A stretch of DNA of 64,000 nucleotides from Paenibacillus woosongensis (GTDB taxonomy: Bacteria; Bacillota; Bacilli; Paenibacillales; Paenibacillaceae), in NCBI RefSeq assembly GCF_030122845.1, contig NZ_CP126084.1:4092001-4156000 (forward strand), in the 5' to 3' direction. The translations under genes were made by a program, and so were the position numbers. Position 1 is the stretch's first letter. The number at the start of each line of letters is the position of its first letter. Positions 17,805 to 27,070 of the stretch are shown here, in pieces. Under the pieces are notes generated by a model. The model was not told the DNA's origin. It ran no database searches and worked only from the letters and a program-made list of their open reading frames with translations.

Positions 17805-19478
17805 TTAATTTCTATTAATCATGGCCTTGTTCTCTTCCCACTTCATTGTATAATAGTCGAGCACCTTTTGGAATCCAGCTTTCATCGAATCTTCATGGGC
17901 CTTATCCAGTATTGTTAACGCTTCTGCATCCGTCTTAGCATACATGGACTGCGGTCTTGCCTTCAGCCATATATCCTTAACCCGCTGGAAGGCAATTCCT
18001 TCCTCGGTATCCGGCATCGGGTGCATGTTTACAAACTCCGTATAGTCACCTTGCGTTTTCCATGTGATTTTATATTGCCAGTAAGTGGCCCAGTTGCGGT
18101 CCTCTTCCTTCAAGGTCTCTTCATATTTCCCTTTCATATCATCCAGGTATACGGTATTGCCCACCCACTGGAACGGATCCGTGCTTTTTTGATACTCGGC
18201 CAGCTGATCTCTTTGCGTGACGTATTTTTCCGTAAATATCGGCGTAGTTCCATCCTCCTGCCATCCTTGCCAGTACTCTCCCTCAACTCCGTAGTATTGC
18301 AAGACCATGCCCTCAGGTCCAGTCCACCAGTCAAGGAATGCAAATACAGCCTCAGGATTCTTCGCGCTGGTCGTAATTACCGCAGCATTCCAGCCCAATT
18401 TATTATAAGTGCCCGGATAAATTTTGTTCTTATCCAGGCCTTCCTTGTGGATCGGCCAAATCATAAAGTAACCATCATTCGGATCTTTCTTTCTTAACGC
18501 TACGTCAGCTTCCATGGCGAATACCGTTGGGTTCCCGGAAGCATACACAGCTACGCGGCCGGATACGAGCTTCTCTTGAACCTGGTCACGGGTTTGTGTC
18601 ATAGCATCCTGTGTGATCAGACCCTCGCGGAACAATTTGGCCGTATAGACCACAGATTCACGGAACGCCTCGTCTTTATAAATTGATTCCATCTTATCGC
18701 CGACAGGAACGGCATAATATCTTTCGGCACTTAAGTTGTTTTCTTTAAATGCAGAATAAATTTGGCTTAGACCATGTCCCTCTGCGGCTAGATCTGTTTC
18801 CAGCGGGATGACGTTCGGATATTTCTCTTTAACCATTTTCAAATAGTTGTATAAATCGTCAGTCGTCTCAAGCTTAGGAGATCCGAGTTCCTCGTAGATT
18901 CTCTTGTTCACTACCCAGCCCGCATTACCATTCGGACGGTTCGTATACCAGTTCGGGAATTGATACAGCTTCCCGTCAGGTGAACGCAGCATATTTAAGG
19001 CTACAGGGTCAAGCCATTTTTTCAAATTTGGGTATTTTTCCAGGTAATCATCAAGCGGCACAAGAAGCCCAGCTTCCCGAAGACGCTCTACGTCTGCACC
19101 ACGTTCTCCCCAAACGATGTCCGGCAAGTCACCGGAAGCAATCATCGTATTGAGCTTTTAAGCGTTATTGCCACCGTTTGGAATTTCCTTAATTGTGATT
19201 TTTTTATTGTCTTGAACCCACTGTGTCATGGGATCTGCTCCCCATTTCGGCATCGTGTACCACTCATAGTTGCCGAAGATTGAGATTTCAAGAGGCTCTT
19301 TGCCAAGCTCATACAGGTTGGATTCCTCAGGAGGTGTATTTCCCTCTTGCTGCTGCTCTCCCCCAGTGTTGCTCGGTGCGGCTCCCTTGTTGCCCCCATT
19401 GCCGGAGGAGCAACCCACTATGAGCGAGAAGACCATCACCACAGACAAGATACTGATCAGCCAATTTCTTTTTTTCAT
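17805..19478 (-). pseudogene. Sugar ABC transporter substrate-binding lipoprotein, interrupted by TAA
   Basis: The frame begins MKKRNWLISILSVVMVFSLI with lipobox IVGC and a Gly/Gln-rich linker, as in LipO-type family 1 solute-binding proteins (~550 residues). At 19158-19160 a TAA follows GGNNA; the same frame resumes at once with KLNTMIASGDLPDIVWGE, a segment normally preceded by Gln in this family. A CAA-to-TAA change would explain it. Downstream sequence is intact up to 17805. As read, the transporter in this operon would lack its binding protein; a sequencing error is the main alternative. Confidence 0.8.
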
Positions 19479-19563
19479 CCTGCTGCTTTCCCCTTTCAAA
19501 TTCTTAATTTATGTTTAAAGCATGATGCTCTAAACGCTATGCATACGAGCAGCTCTGCCCGAT

Positions 19564-20457
19564 CTACTCTTTCAGCGAACCTACAAGAACCCCTTTAACG
19601 AAATGCTTCTGTACGAATGGATATACAGTAATGATCGGAAGCGTGGCTACCATCATCGTTGCCATGGACAAGGATTTGCTTGTAATCGTTCTCACTTTGG
19701 CCATATGCGCCAAAGCCGAGGAATCAAGCCCTCCCTGATCCGTTACAATATTCGAAAGAAGAATCTGCCGGAGGATGGTCTGGATCGGATATTTTTCTAC
19801 ATCCGAAATATAAATCCCCGCCAGGAACCATTCATTCCAGTGCGTAACCGCCGTAAATAAGGACAAAGTCGCTATGACCGGACCCGACAGCGGAATTACG
19901 ATGCGAAAGAACGTCCCCCAGTTTCCACAGCCGTCTATTCGCGCCGATTCCTCAGGCCCTGCCGGAAGCCCCTGGAAAAAAGTACGGAATATAATCATAT
20001 TCCAGACGCCGACCAGGGAAGGGATGATAAATACCCAGAAGGAATTCATCAGTCCAAGATTACGGATGAGCAGGAATGAAGGAATCAGGCCGCCCGAGAA
20101 GTATAAAGTAATAATACACATAATCATGTAATATTTACGGCCGATTAATTCCCTTTTTGACATGCCATATGCAAAGATGGCTGTACATAAAATCGATCCG
20201 ATTGTACCGACCACTGTACGAAGAACCGAGATAACAAAGCCGTTAATCAGCCTTTCGTCCTTAAACACCACACCATAATTCTCCAATGTGAATACTCTAG
20301 GCCAAAGCGTAATTCCGCCTCTTGAAGTATCCATTCCTTCGTTAAAGGAAATTGCCAGCGCATTCAGGAATGGATACAAGGTTGTAATTGCCAGTAAACT
20401 CAAGAAAACATAAATGATAATTACCATGAGCCGATCGCCGAAGCTTTCACGTGCCAT
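19564..20457 (-). CDS. Carbohydrate ABC transporter permease (MalG/LplC type)
   Basis: The 297-residue protein has six predicted membrane helices and the inner-membrane-loop EAA motif region GPEESARIDGCGNWGTFFRIVIPL, which docks to the ATPase. It is one of the two permeases of a CUT1-type importer of the LplB/YtcP group. No ATPase gene lies nearby, as is common since MsmX-type ATPases are shared. The ATG has GGAGGAATG upstream. It sits between the other permease and the binding protein. Confidence 0.88.
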   Translation of the reverse strand: MARESFGDRLMVIIIYVFLSLLAITTLYPFLNALAISFNEGMDTSRGGITLWPRVFTLENYGVVFKDERLINGFVISVLRTVVGTIGSILCTAIFAYGMSKRELIGRKYYMIMCIITLYFSGGLIPSFLLIRNLGLMNSFWVFIIPSLVGVWNMIIFRTFFQGLPAGPEESARIDGCGNWGTFFRIVIPLSGPVIATLSLFTAVTHWNEWFLAGIYISDVEKYPIQTILRQILLSNIVTDQGGLDSSALAHMAKVRTITSKSLSMATMMVATLPIITVYPFVQKHFVKGVLVGSLKE

Positions 20458-20484
20458 TTCCGCATTCCTCCAATTGTGTCAGGA

Positions 20485-21453
20485 TTACCATAGACTATTG
20501 CCGGATCTTCTAGCTATTAGGTTCGCCAATGTCAAAAGTCCAACGCTTACTACTGCTTTGAACAAACCGACCGCCGTAGCGAAGGAGTAACGGTAGTTTT
20601 CAATACCCACCCGCACGACATACGTGTCGATAACATCGGAGACGTCCCTAAGCGATTTATCTGCAGCGAGGATCAAAATATCTTCAAAGCCTGCACTGAG
20701 CAGATTGCCGATAGCCAAAATCATGAAGATCGTAACGACTGGCATGATCGAAGGAAGCGTTATCAAATAAATTTGTTTAAAGCGGCTTGCCCCATCGATG
20801 GAGGCCGCCTCATAGGTATGCGGGTCTACTCCGGCAATCGCCGCCAAGTACACTATCGAGCCGAAGCCAATCTCTTTCCACACATTCGTAGTTATGAGAA
20901 TTCCCCAAAAGTACTCAGGCAAGGACAAGAAATTAATCGGCTGAGAGATCAGGTTAAAGCGCTCCAGCAGCATATTGATGGCACCGCTGTCTACGGACAG
21001 CAAGGAGCTCACCAGACCGCCAACAATAACCCAGGACATAAAGTATGGCAAGTAAGTCACGGTTTGGACGGTTCTTTTAAATGCCATATTCCGGACTTCA
21101 TTCAGCATTAAGGCCAGGATGATTGGCGCTGGAAATCCAATTAGGAACTTAAGGAAGCTGATGACGATTGTGTTGCGCATGACCACACCGAATTCCGGCG
21201 AGTTGAAAAAATAATTAAAATGCTTGAATCCTACCCAGGGACTGCTCGTGAAGCTGCTGCCGATTTTATAATCCTGAAAAGAGATTAAAATTCCGTACAT
21301 GGGAATGTACGAAAAGACAAAAACGAGCGCCAAAGCAGGGATAACCATTAACTGCAAATCCCATTGTTTCAAAAAGCGCATCAGCCCACTCTTCTTTTTT
21401 TGGGTCTGCGGCAGGCTTGGCTGCATACTTTTCTCAACGGAAAGCTGTGACAT
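20485..21453 (-). CDS. Carbohydrate ABC transporter permease (LplB/MalF type)
   Basis: This 322-residue membrane protein starts with a ~40-residue cytosolic tail and has six helices; the EAA loop reads THTYEAASIDGASRFKQIYL in part (EAASIDGASRFKQIYLITLP). It is the first gene of the transport operon, followed by the second permease, binding protein, regulator and kinase. The ATG at 21453 has AGGAGGGA 8 bases upstream, so the longer frame from 21504 is not used. Confidence 0.88.
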   Translation of the reverse strand: MSQLSVEKSMQPSLPQTQKKKSGLMRFLKQWDLQLMVIPALALVFVFSYIPMYGILISFQDYKIGSSFTSSPWVGFKHFNYFFNSPEFGVVMRNTIVISFLKFLIGFPAPIILALMLNEVRNMAFKRTVQTVTYLPYFMSWVIVGGLVSSLLSVDSGAINMLLERFNLISQPINFLSLPEYFWGILITTNVWKEIGFGSIVYLAAIAGVDPHTYEAASIDGASRFKQIYLITLPSIMPVVTIFMILAIGNLLSAGFEDILILAADKSLRDVSDVIDTYVVRVGIENYRYSFATAVGLFKAVVSVGLLTLANLIARRSGNSLW

Positions 21454-21659
21454 ATTGTTGTTCCCTCCTACTCCGTTTTCCAACGTCACTGAAGTAATCC
21501 ACACTTCTATCTTAAAAAAGCCGGAGGGTATTAACTACTTGCCTAATCAACTAAATCTGATAAAAATCACTGTCTTTATAAATTCTGTGGTCAAAAAAAG
21601 AGAGGCCCCTTTCGCCATCGTTGATGACTATTGGGACACCCCCCTGATTATCTTAAGGT

Positions 21660-22970
21660 TTAGGCAAAAAAGTTCGGCAAATAATGGCGATGTGCTTCCA
21701 GCATTTCATCCAGGAGTATTTTGGCCGTAGAGACGGATGGCACGAGCGGGTGATGAACCAATGCCTGTAGCGCCAGCGCCCGATTGCCGGTAACCGCTGC
21801 TTCTATCGTTAAGCTCTCGTAGGTCTTCACCGCATGCAATAGGCCCTTGATATGAGGCGGGACATGTCCCGGAACGAGCGGAACCGGCCCGCCGGAGGTC
21901 ACTACGCAGTTTACCTCGATGGAGGCATCCTCAGGCAAGAAATCATAGATTCCCCCATTGGCCACATTCAGCGTCTGAATGTCGTTGCGCCCCAGATAGA
22001 GCGACTGCATCAGTCTTACGGCTGCCTCGGAATAATAAGCTCCGCCGCGCTGCTCCAGCTGTTTCGGCTTCTCTTCCAGGGTCTCGTCCTCGTACAGCTC
22101 GAACAATTCCTTCTCTACCCGGCTGACGATATCGGCGCGTGTTCCGTTCTGCCGCAGCGATTCCTTCATTTCCGCAAACATCTCATGTTGCATGTAAAAA
22201 TATTTGAGATAATAGGTGGGCACGGCGGCCAGCGATTGCAGGAACTCCGGATCCCAGCCGAAAGTGGGAACATTCGATGCGGTATACTCGCCGCCCTCCC
22301 CCGCGAGGAGCTCGGGCAGAACCTCCCTGCCGTTCACAAGGGCGGAGGTTACCCAGTGCAGATGGTTGATGCCGACGAATTCCGGCAGCACCTTCTCCTC
22401 CGGCACGTGATAGGCCGTGGCCAGAGACTTCTTGAAATTAATCGGCGAGTTGCACAGACCGATCGTCCGAACGCGAGAATATTTCTGAACCGCCTCGGTG
22501 ATCATGCCTGCCGGGTTTGTAAAGTTCAGCATCCATGCATGCGGAGCCAGCTCCTCGATATCGCGGCAGATGTCCAAAATAACAGGGATCGTGCGCAGCG
22601 CCTTGAACATCCCTCCGGGACCGGTTGTCTCCTGGCCGATCACGCCATGCTGGATCGGGATATGCTCATCGAGCTTTCTCGCTTCCAGCATGCCTACGCG
22701 CATTTGTGTCGATACGAAGTCCGCGTCCTTAATCGCTTCCCGTCGGTTCAGGGTCAGGTGCACCTGTATAGGCAGCCCAGCCTTGTGGACCATCCGTTTG
22801 GCGAGATTGCCGACGATATCCAGCTTGCGTTTTCCGGCCTCGATATCGACCAGCCAAATTTCAGCTATAGGCATTTCACCATAGCCATTTATCAGACCCT
22901 CTACCAGCTCAGGGGTATATGAGGAGCCCCCGCCGATGACAGCTATTTTAAGACCGCGTTTATCCTTCAT
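21660..22970 (-). CDS. 6-phospho-beta-glucosidase, GH4 family
   Basis: GH4 enzymes split phosphorylated disaccharides by an NAD- and Mn-dependent redox route. The 436-residue product shows the dinucleotide site AVIGGGSSYTPELVEGL, the NFTNPAGM segment, the metal-binding cysteine in GLCNSPI and the histidine in GINHLHW. The sequence is nearest to LicH-type 6-phospho-beta-glucosidases. Its start overlaps the kinase gene by 11 bases, so the two are co-translated. A PTS permease is not present here; the substrate could instead be phosphorylated by the neighbouring kinase. Confidence 0.88.
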   Translation of the reverse strand: MKDKRGLKIAVIGGGSSYTPELVEGLINGYGEMPIAEIWLVDIEAGKRKLDIVGNLAKRMVHKAGLPIQVHLTLNRREAIKDADFVSTQMRVGMLEARKLDEHIPIQHGVIGQETTGPGGMFKALRTIPVILDICRDIEELAPHAWMLNFTNPAGMITEAVQKYSRVRTIGLCNSPINFKKSLATAYHVPEEKVLPEFVGINHLHWVTSALVNGREVLPELLAGEGGEYTASNVPTFGWDPEFLQSLAAVPTYYLKYFYMQHEMFAEMKESLRQNGTRADIVSRVEKELFELYEDETLEEKPKQLEQRGGAYYSEAAVRLMQSLYLGRNDIQTLNVANGGIYDFLPEDASIEVNCVVTSGGPVPLVPGHVPPHIKGLLHAVKTYESLTIEAAVTGNRALALQALVHHPLVPSVSTAKILLDEMLEAHRHYLPNFFA

Positions 22971-23958
22971 TCTCCGCCACTCCCTTCAGATCGCTGAAGC
23001 TTGTATTACGCAAACGGCTCATGATTTCCTCACTCGCCACATGTCCCGCTTTATCCATTGCACTTAATACCGCGCCTGCCACCGGCTCCATCGTAATGCG
23101 GGCCACCTTCGCCCGGGGAGCCGTCAGGCGGACGGTCCTGGCCAGCGCTTCGGTCATAATCGTGCTCCGGCCCTTGGCCAGGATGCTGCCGCCGAGCACG
23201 ACATCAAATTCATCCTTCTCCATGCCCAGCCGGCGAATCAGCGCTGCGGCGGCATTTCCCAGCTCGCTGCCCTGCTCAGCCAAATGACTGGCAGCAACCT
23301 CGTCGCCTTGCTCAGCCGCAGCAAATACAACCTCCGCCAGAGATAGCGGAGGAACATAGCCTTGATCCAGCGCCGCGTCCAGCATTTGCGGTACGCTTTG
23401 GAAGCCTGTAGCCTTCAGTACAAGATCATGGAGTGCCGTAGGTTTGCCTCGCAAATCCCAGGCCCGTACTGCAGAACGAAACGCGAAGTTCGCGAGATCC
23501 CTTCCCGAGCCCTGGCCATCTCCATAAATATATCCGAACCCGCCATACTGTACCTCGTCGCCGGCAAGATTACGAGCGGCGGCATTGAATCCCGTGCCGC
23601 TGATGACGACAGCCCCGTAAGAACGTGCCGTGCCCGAACGCATCGCAATCATCGTATCGCAGGCAATGGAATGCTGCGGGAAGCCTAACCTTCGGATCAT
23701 CGGACGCAGCACCGCATAATCAGGCTCGCGGTCCGCTCCGGCGAGACCGAAATAAGCATGCGTAATATTTTTCGTGGATAAGCCTGCTTCCCGGAGCGCC
23801 TGATGACAGGCTGAAGCAATATTATTCTCCGCGTGGGCCGGGTTAGTCTGATGATTTCCATTCCCGCTTGCACCGCGGCCGAGTGTCTCGCCCTTCTCGT
23901 TGACGATAAGGCTGTATGTCTTGCTGCCGCCAGCGTCGACACCCAAAAAGATGTTCAT
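22960..23958 (-). CDS. BadF/BadG-type sugar kinase, N-acetylglucosamine-kinase-like
   Basis: The 332-residue ASKHA-fold protein begins with the phosphate-1 loop LGVDAGGSKTYSLIV and has VISGTGFNAAARN and GGSILAKGRS further on, as in N-acetylglucosamine/N-acetylmuramic acid kinases. It probably phosphorylates an amino sugar entering by the nearby ABC transporter. AAGGAGAG lies 8 bases before the ATG. The overlap with the GH4 gene makes a two-gene catabolic unit. Glucosamine kinase is an alternative. Confidence 0.82.
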   Translation of the reverse strand: MNIFLGVDAGGSKTYSLIVNEKGETLGRGASGNGNHQTNPAHAENNIASACHQALREAGLSTKNITHAYFGLAGADREPDYAVLRPMIRRLGFPQHSIACDTMIAMRSGTARSYGAVVISGTGFNAAARNLAGDEVQYGGFGYIYGDGQGSGRDLANFAFRSAVRAWDLRGKPTALHDLVLKATGFQSVPQMLDAALDQGYVPPLSLAEVVFAAAEQGDEVAASHLAEQGSELGNAAAALIRRLGMEKDEFDVVLGGSILAKGRSTIMTEALARTVRLTAPRAKVARITMEPVAGAVLSAMDKAGHVASEEIMSRLRNTSFSDLKGVAENEG

Positions 23959-24039
23959 AGGTCATCTCTCCTTCTCCCTTTAGGATACGAGGATAACCTG
24001 CCGATTTCTTCTGTAATCAAGCTTAAAACTGATACAATC

Positions 24040-25008
24040 TTACTGTTTTGGATCGCCTGCAGAAGATTTGGGGACCTCTTCCCCCTGCAGCCGCCTTCTC
24101 ATGGCGGTCGGGGTTACGCCCAAATAATTCATAAACAGCCGGTTAAAATTCGAGAGATTTCTGAACCCGCACTGCCCGGCGATTTCAAGTACGCTTCGCT
24201 CTCCTTGCTCCAGCAGCTCGACCGCGTGATCGAGCCGAAGCTGAAGGAGATAGTGCAGCGGCGAGGTCCCGACCACCTGGTTAAACAGCACGCTGAAGCG
24301 GGACGGGCTCAAATGAGCGATCTCCGCCATCTCCTTCAGCGTCCATGGATGGGAAACATCACCCTCCAACGCCAAAATGACTGCTCTCATCTGCTCCAAT
24401 TGTCTGCGGCCGGAAGCAGAGCGGCTTGTTTTTACGCTTGTATTTAGGCTTGTAGCTTCACCCGCTCCAATGGCTCCGCCGGGAATGATGTCTTGCAGCC
24501 TGAAGCTGCGATTCACCTCGCCCAGCAGCTGCAGCAATAAACCGCGAATGATCGAGGCATGCGACGGCTTTTGGGCCGCAAATTCGGTATAGATCGTCTC
24601 GATGTATCCGGCCAGCCGCTTGCTTCCTGGCAATTCACGTGAAATATGGTTTGAAAAATGAGACCCGGTGTCGCGGAACGGCAGCAAAATTTCCGGATCA
24701 TACCTTTGCTCGGTGGCAAGCAAAGCCGGCTCCATCATCAGGATAACCATCTCCAGGTCCTTCCCTTCGTAGGCACGATGCAGGTCATCCGAATTGATCA
24801 GGAAAATATCGCCCGCGCTGAACGGATATTCCTGCCCATTGATGACATAAATTCCGCTGCCGCGGGTAATCCAGTTGATCTCGAGCGCCCGGTGCCAATG
24901 AAGCCGCTGGAACAGCGGGGATACCCCTTCTGTTTTCGAGACATGCAGCGGAAATTGCAGGGGCAGATTGATTTGATCTCGCTGAATGGAAATGGATGAC
25001 GGCTTCAA
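24040..25008 (-). CDS. AraC-family regulator with N-terminal cupin
   Basis: The ~170-residue N-terminus is a cupin sensor (HWHRALEINWITRGSGIYVI, then YPFSAGDIFLINSDDLH), and the last ~100 residues hold two helix-turn-helix motifs (TLKEMAEIAHLSPSRFSVLF; VLEIAGQCGFRNLSNFNRLF). It likely controls the kinase/GH4 genes downstream in response to a sugar. The start is TTG at 25008, with GGAGG 10 bases upstream. The C-terminal tail (GEEVPKSSAGDPKQ) is unstructured. Confidence 0.88.
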   Translation of the reverse strand: MKPSSISIQRDQINLPLQFPLHVSKTEGVSPLFQRLHWHRALEINWITRGSGIYVINGQEYPFSAGDIFLINSDDLHRAYEGKDLEMVILMMEPALLATEQRYDPEILLPFRDTGSHFSNHISRELPGSKRLAGYIETIYTEFAAQKPSHASIIRGLLLQLLGEVNRSFRLQDIIPGGAIGAGEATSLNTSVKTSRSASGRRQLEQMRAVILALEGDVSHPWTLKEMAEIAHLSPSRFSVLFNQVVGTSPLHYLLQLRLDHAVELLEQGERSVLEIAGQCGFRNLSNFNRLFMNYLGVTPTAMRRRLQGEEVPKSSAGDPKQ

Positions 25009-25094
25009 TTTTTTTACCTCCTGTTGTCGGGTTCACGTTCTTGATAAATAGGGGGCTTGTAAGCTCCCGTTAAAATTTTGCAAAAAAAATAGGC

Positions 25095-25123
25095 TTGACG
25101 AGCAGCATCCAGAACGTTACTAT
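25095..25123 (+). promoter_or_regulatory. Sigma-A-type promoter, probably of the LPMO gene
   Basis: TTGACG (25095-25100) is followed after 17 bases by TACTAT (25118-25123). No other rightward gene lies between it and the LPMO start, which implies a leader of about 335 bases. Confidence 0.5.
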
Positions 25124-25466
25124 GTTACTTAAATTTGTTAACGATTTGTAATAACTGTTTATATTCGGAATTAAAACCATAATTCTACATGGTGGTTTTT
25201 TGGTTCTTTTTGGTGATTTATGCTGATTTTCGTCATGCTTTGCCTCTAACTTAGGTATGAACTCTGTCACAAGCTGTTGCCAATCGGAGCTCCTTGGAAC
25301 AGTACCTGGACTAGAGTTTATATATAAAATCAACTTCGCAAGGAGGTGATCTTAAGTAAAGACGACCTGCAAATTCATTGTATAAGGAGGTAGTCCTGCG
25401 TTGTCAACCATACTCAAGCACAGCTACACAGAGGGTATTATTCAATTTGAGAAAGGGGCTAACGTA
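25124..25466 (+). other. Long 5' leader upstream of the LPMO gene
   Basis: No gene is convincing here. The stretch holds a short hairpin AAAACCA/TGGTTTT near 25173-25203 with a following T-run, an AT-rich TTTATATATAAAATC near 25317, and two Shine-Dalgarno-like AAGGAGG sequences (about 25340 and 25384), the second in front of a TTG at 25401 in frame with the LPMO gene. The leader may carry post-transcriptional control. Confidence 0.35.
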
Positions 25467-26819
25467 ATGTCAGCTATTCGTATATCTCACTCGGTTGTTT
25501 TGAAAGCGATTACTTCTTTGGGCGTAATGATTCTTTTGTCCTTTTTGATGATTTTGTTTGCCGAACAAGCATCGGCACACGGTTATGTAGACAGTCCGGG
25601 CAGCCGGGCAATTCTCTGTAAAAACGGGCAAAACAAGGACTGCGGTGCAATTGTGTATGAGCCTCAGAGCCTAGAAGCGCCAAAAGGCTTCCCTCATGCG
25701 GGACCTGCGGACGGCAAGATTGCCAGCGCGGGCGGAATTTTCCCTAAACTGGACGAGCAGTCCGCTACGCGCTGGACAAAGGTGAACATCAATGCGGGTA
25801 CGAATACGTTCAATTGGAAGCTTACCGCAGCTCATGCAACCGCCAGCTGGAAATACTATATCACGAAAGACAACTGGGATCCGAATGCGCCTCTTTCCAG
25901 AAACTCCTTTGATCTGACTCCTTTTTGCTCCGTAGACTATGGTGGTGCACGCCCTCCATTCGAATATTCGAATACCTGCAATGTTCCGCAGCGCAGCGGA
26001 TACCATGTCATCCTGGCAGTTTGGGAAGTCGCTGATACGGCGAATGCCTTCTACAATGTCATCGATGTCAATTTCGGCGGCAGCAATCCCCCTTCCGATA
26101 CGATTGCCCCAAGCGCGCCTGGAGCTCTAACATCTACTGGAACTACTTCAACGAGTGTGTCCTTGGCTTGGAATGCATCTACGGATAACGTGGGCGTTAC
26201 CGGATATGAAATTTACAACGGCAGCTCGCTTGTCGCAACGGTTCCCGGCTCTGCATTGAGCTATACCGTTACGGGATTAACCGCAAATACTTCATATACC
26301 TTCACCGTGAAAGCTAAAGACGCCGCTGGCAACCTGTCGAATGCCAGTAATCCGGTTACCGTAAGGACGGAAGGAGTTATTGCGGACACTGAAGCCCCTT
26401 CGGCTCCCGGCAATCTGCATGTCATGGGTACGCCCACTTCTTCCAGCGTCTCTTTGATGTGGAGTCCCTCCACGGATAACGTGGGCGTAGCAGGTTATCG
26501 CATCTACAACGGTACGGCTCTGGTTGCGACGGTCTCCGGCGCGACCACCGATCATGTCGTTACAGGACTTGGCGCAAATTCGACATATACTTTCACAGTT
26601 CGAGCCTTCGACGCTGCTGGCAACCAATCCGCGGCAAGCAATTCGGTCAGCGCCAAGACGGCCGAAGCGCCGGCAGCCCAGGCATGGGAGCCGAATACGG
26701 CTTACACAGCTGGAACGCTTGTAACGTATAACGGCTCGGTATATGAATGCCGCCAGGCCCATACTTCCCTGCAAGGATGGGAACCGGACAATACGCCAGC
26801 CTTATGGCTTTTGAAGTAG
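25467..26819 (+). CDS. Secreted lytic polysaccharide monooxygenase (AA10) with two FnIII and a CBM5/12-like domain
   Basis: This copper enzyme oxidatively cuts crystalline chitin or cellulose outside the cell. The signal peptide ends ASA before H38, the N-terminal copper-ligand histidine ([10 protein letters not shown]); the second ligand is H123 in [14 protein letters not shown], and F196 in the FYNVID segment is near the expected axial position. The AA10 domain spans about 38-203, two FnIII domains about 213-300 and 309-398 (both with STDNVGV), and a C-terminal carbohydrate-binding module about 405-450 ([18 protein letters not shown]). The ATG has AAAGGGG 8-9 bases upstream; a TTG 66 bases earlier is possible. 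A chitin role fits the neighbouring GlcNAc-kinase-like gene. Confidence 0.93.
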   Translation: MSAIRISHSVVLKAITSLGVMILLSFLMILFAEQASAHGYVDSPGSRAILCKNGQNKDCGAIVYEPQSLEAPKGFPHAGPADGKIASAGGIFPKLDEQSATRWTKVNINAGTNTFNWKLTAAHATASWKYYITKDNWDPNAPLSRNSFDLTPFCSVDYGGARPPFEYSNTCNVPQRSGYHVILAVWEVADTANAFYNVIDVNFGGSNPPSDTIAPSAPGALTSTGTTSTSVSLAWNASTDNVGVTGYEIYNGSSLVATVPGSALSYTVTGLTANTSYTFTVKAKDAAGNLSNASNPVTVRTEGVIADTEAPSAPGNLHVMGTPTSSSVSLMWSPSTDNVGVAGYRIYNGTALVATVSGATTDHVVTGLGANSTYTFTVRAFDAAGNQSAASNSVSAKTAEAPAAQAWEPNTAYTAGTLVTYNGSVYECRQAHTSLQGWEPDNTPALWLLK

Positions 26820-26861
26820 AACCGGATGACTGATCCGGCATGATATAGCCGAACCAGCCTC

Positions 26862-26923
26862 GCCCCTTTTAAACTGCCGGTCAACAACCTCCAGGTTGAT
26901 CCATCGGCAGCTAAAGGGGCTTT
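26862..26923 (+). terminator. Long hairpin terminator after the LPMO gene
   Basis: GCCCCTTT pairs with AAAGGGGC, CTGCCG with CGGCAG, and an inner GTCAACAACC with GGTTGAT, followed by TTT. The stem can work in either direction and lies about 45 bases past the stop. Confidence 0.7.
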
Positions 26924-27070
26924 GCGCCGTTTATGGCGGAATACATATCCTATAAATTGAACTAAATCCAACATTCCTCTAACATCAGGTTTAATCCAGC
27001 GACTACTAGCTTTCCAGCTAGGCGAAGCATGTTACAATAAATAGAGATCAATAACCGGGTGGGAGAAACC

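Noticed and set aside
4516-19160. Reassignment of TAA as a sense codon
   Set aside because: TAA ends many intact genes in the window, and interruptions are confined to remnants or single genes.
25070-25333. 87-residue leftward ORF upstream of the LPMO gene
   Set aside because: It lies over the probable promoter and leader, has no ribosome site and no recognisable sequence.
26862-26923. Long hairpin considered as a small mobile repeat
   Set aside because: It lies directly after a stop and is followed by T residues, which fits a terminator, and no target duplication was seen.
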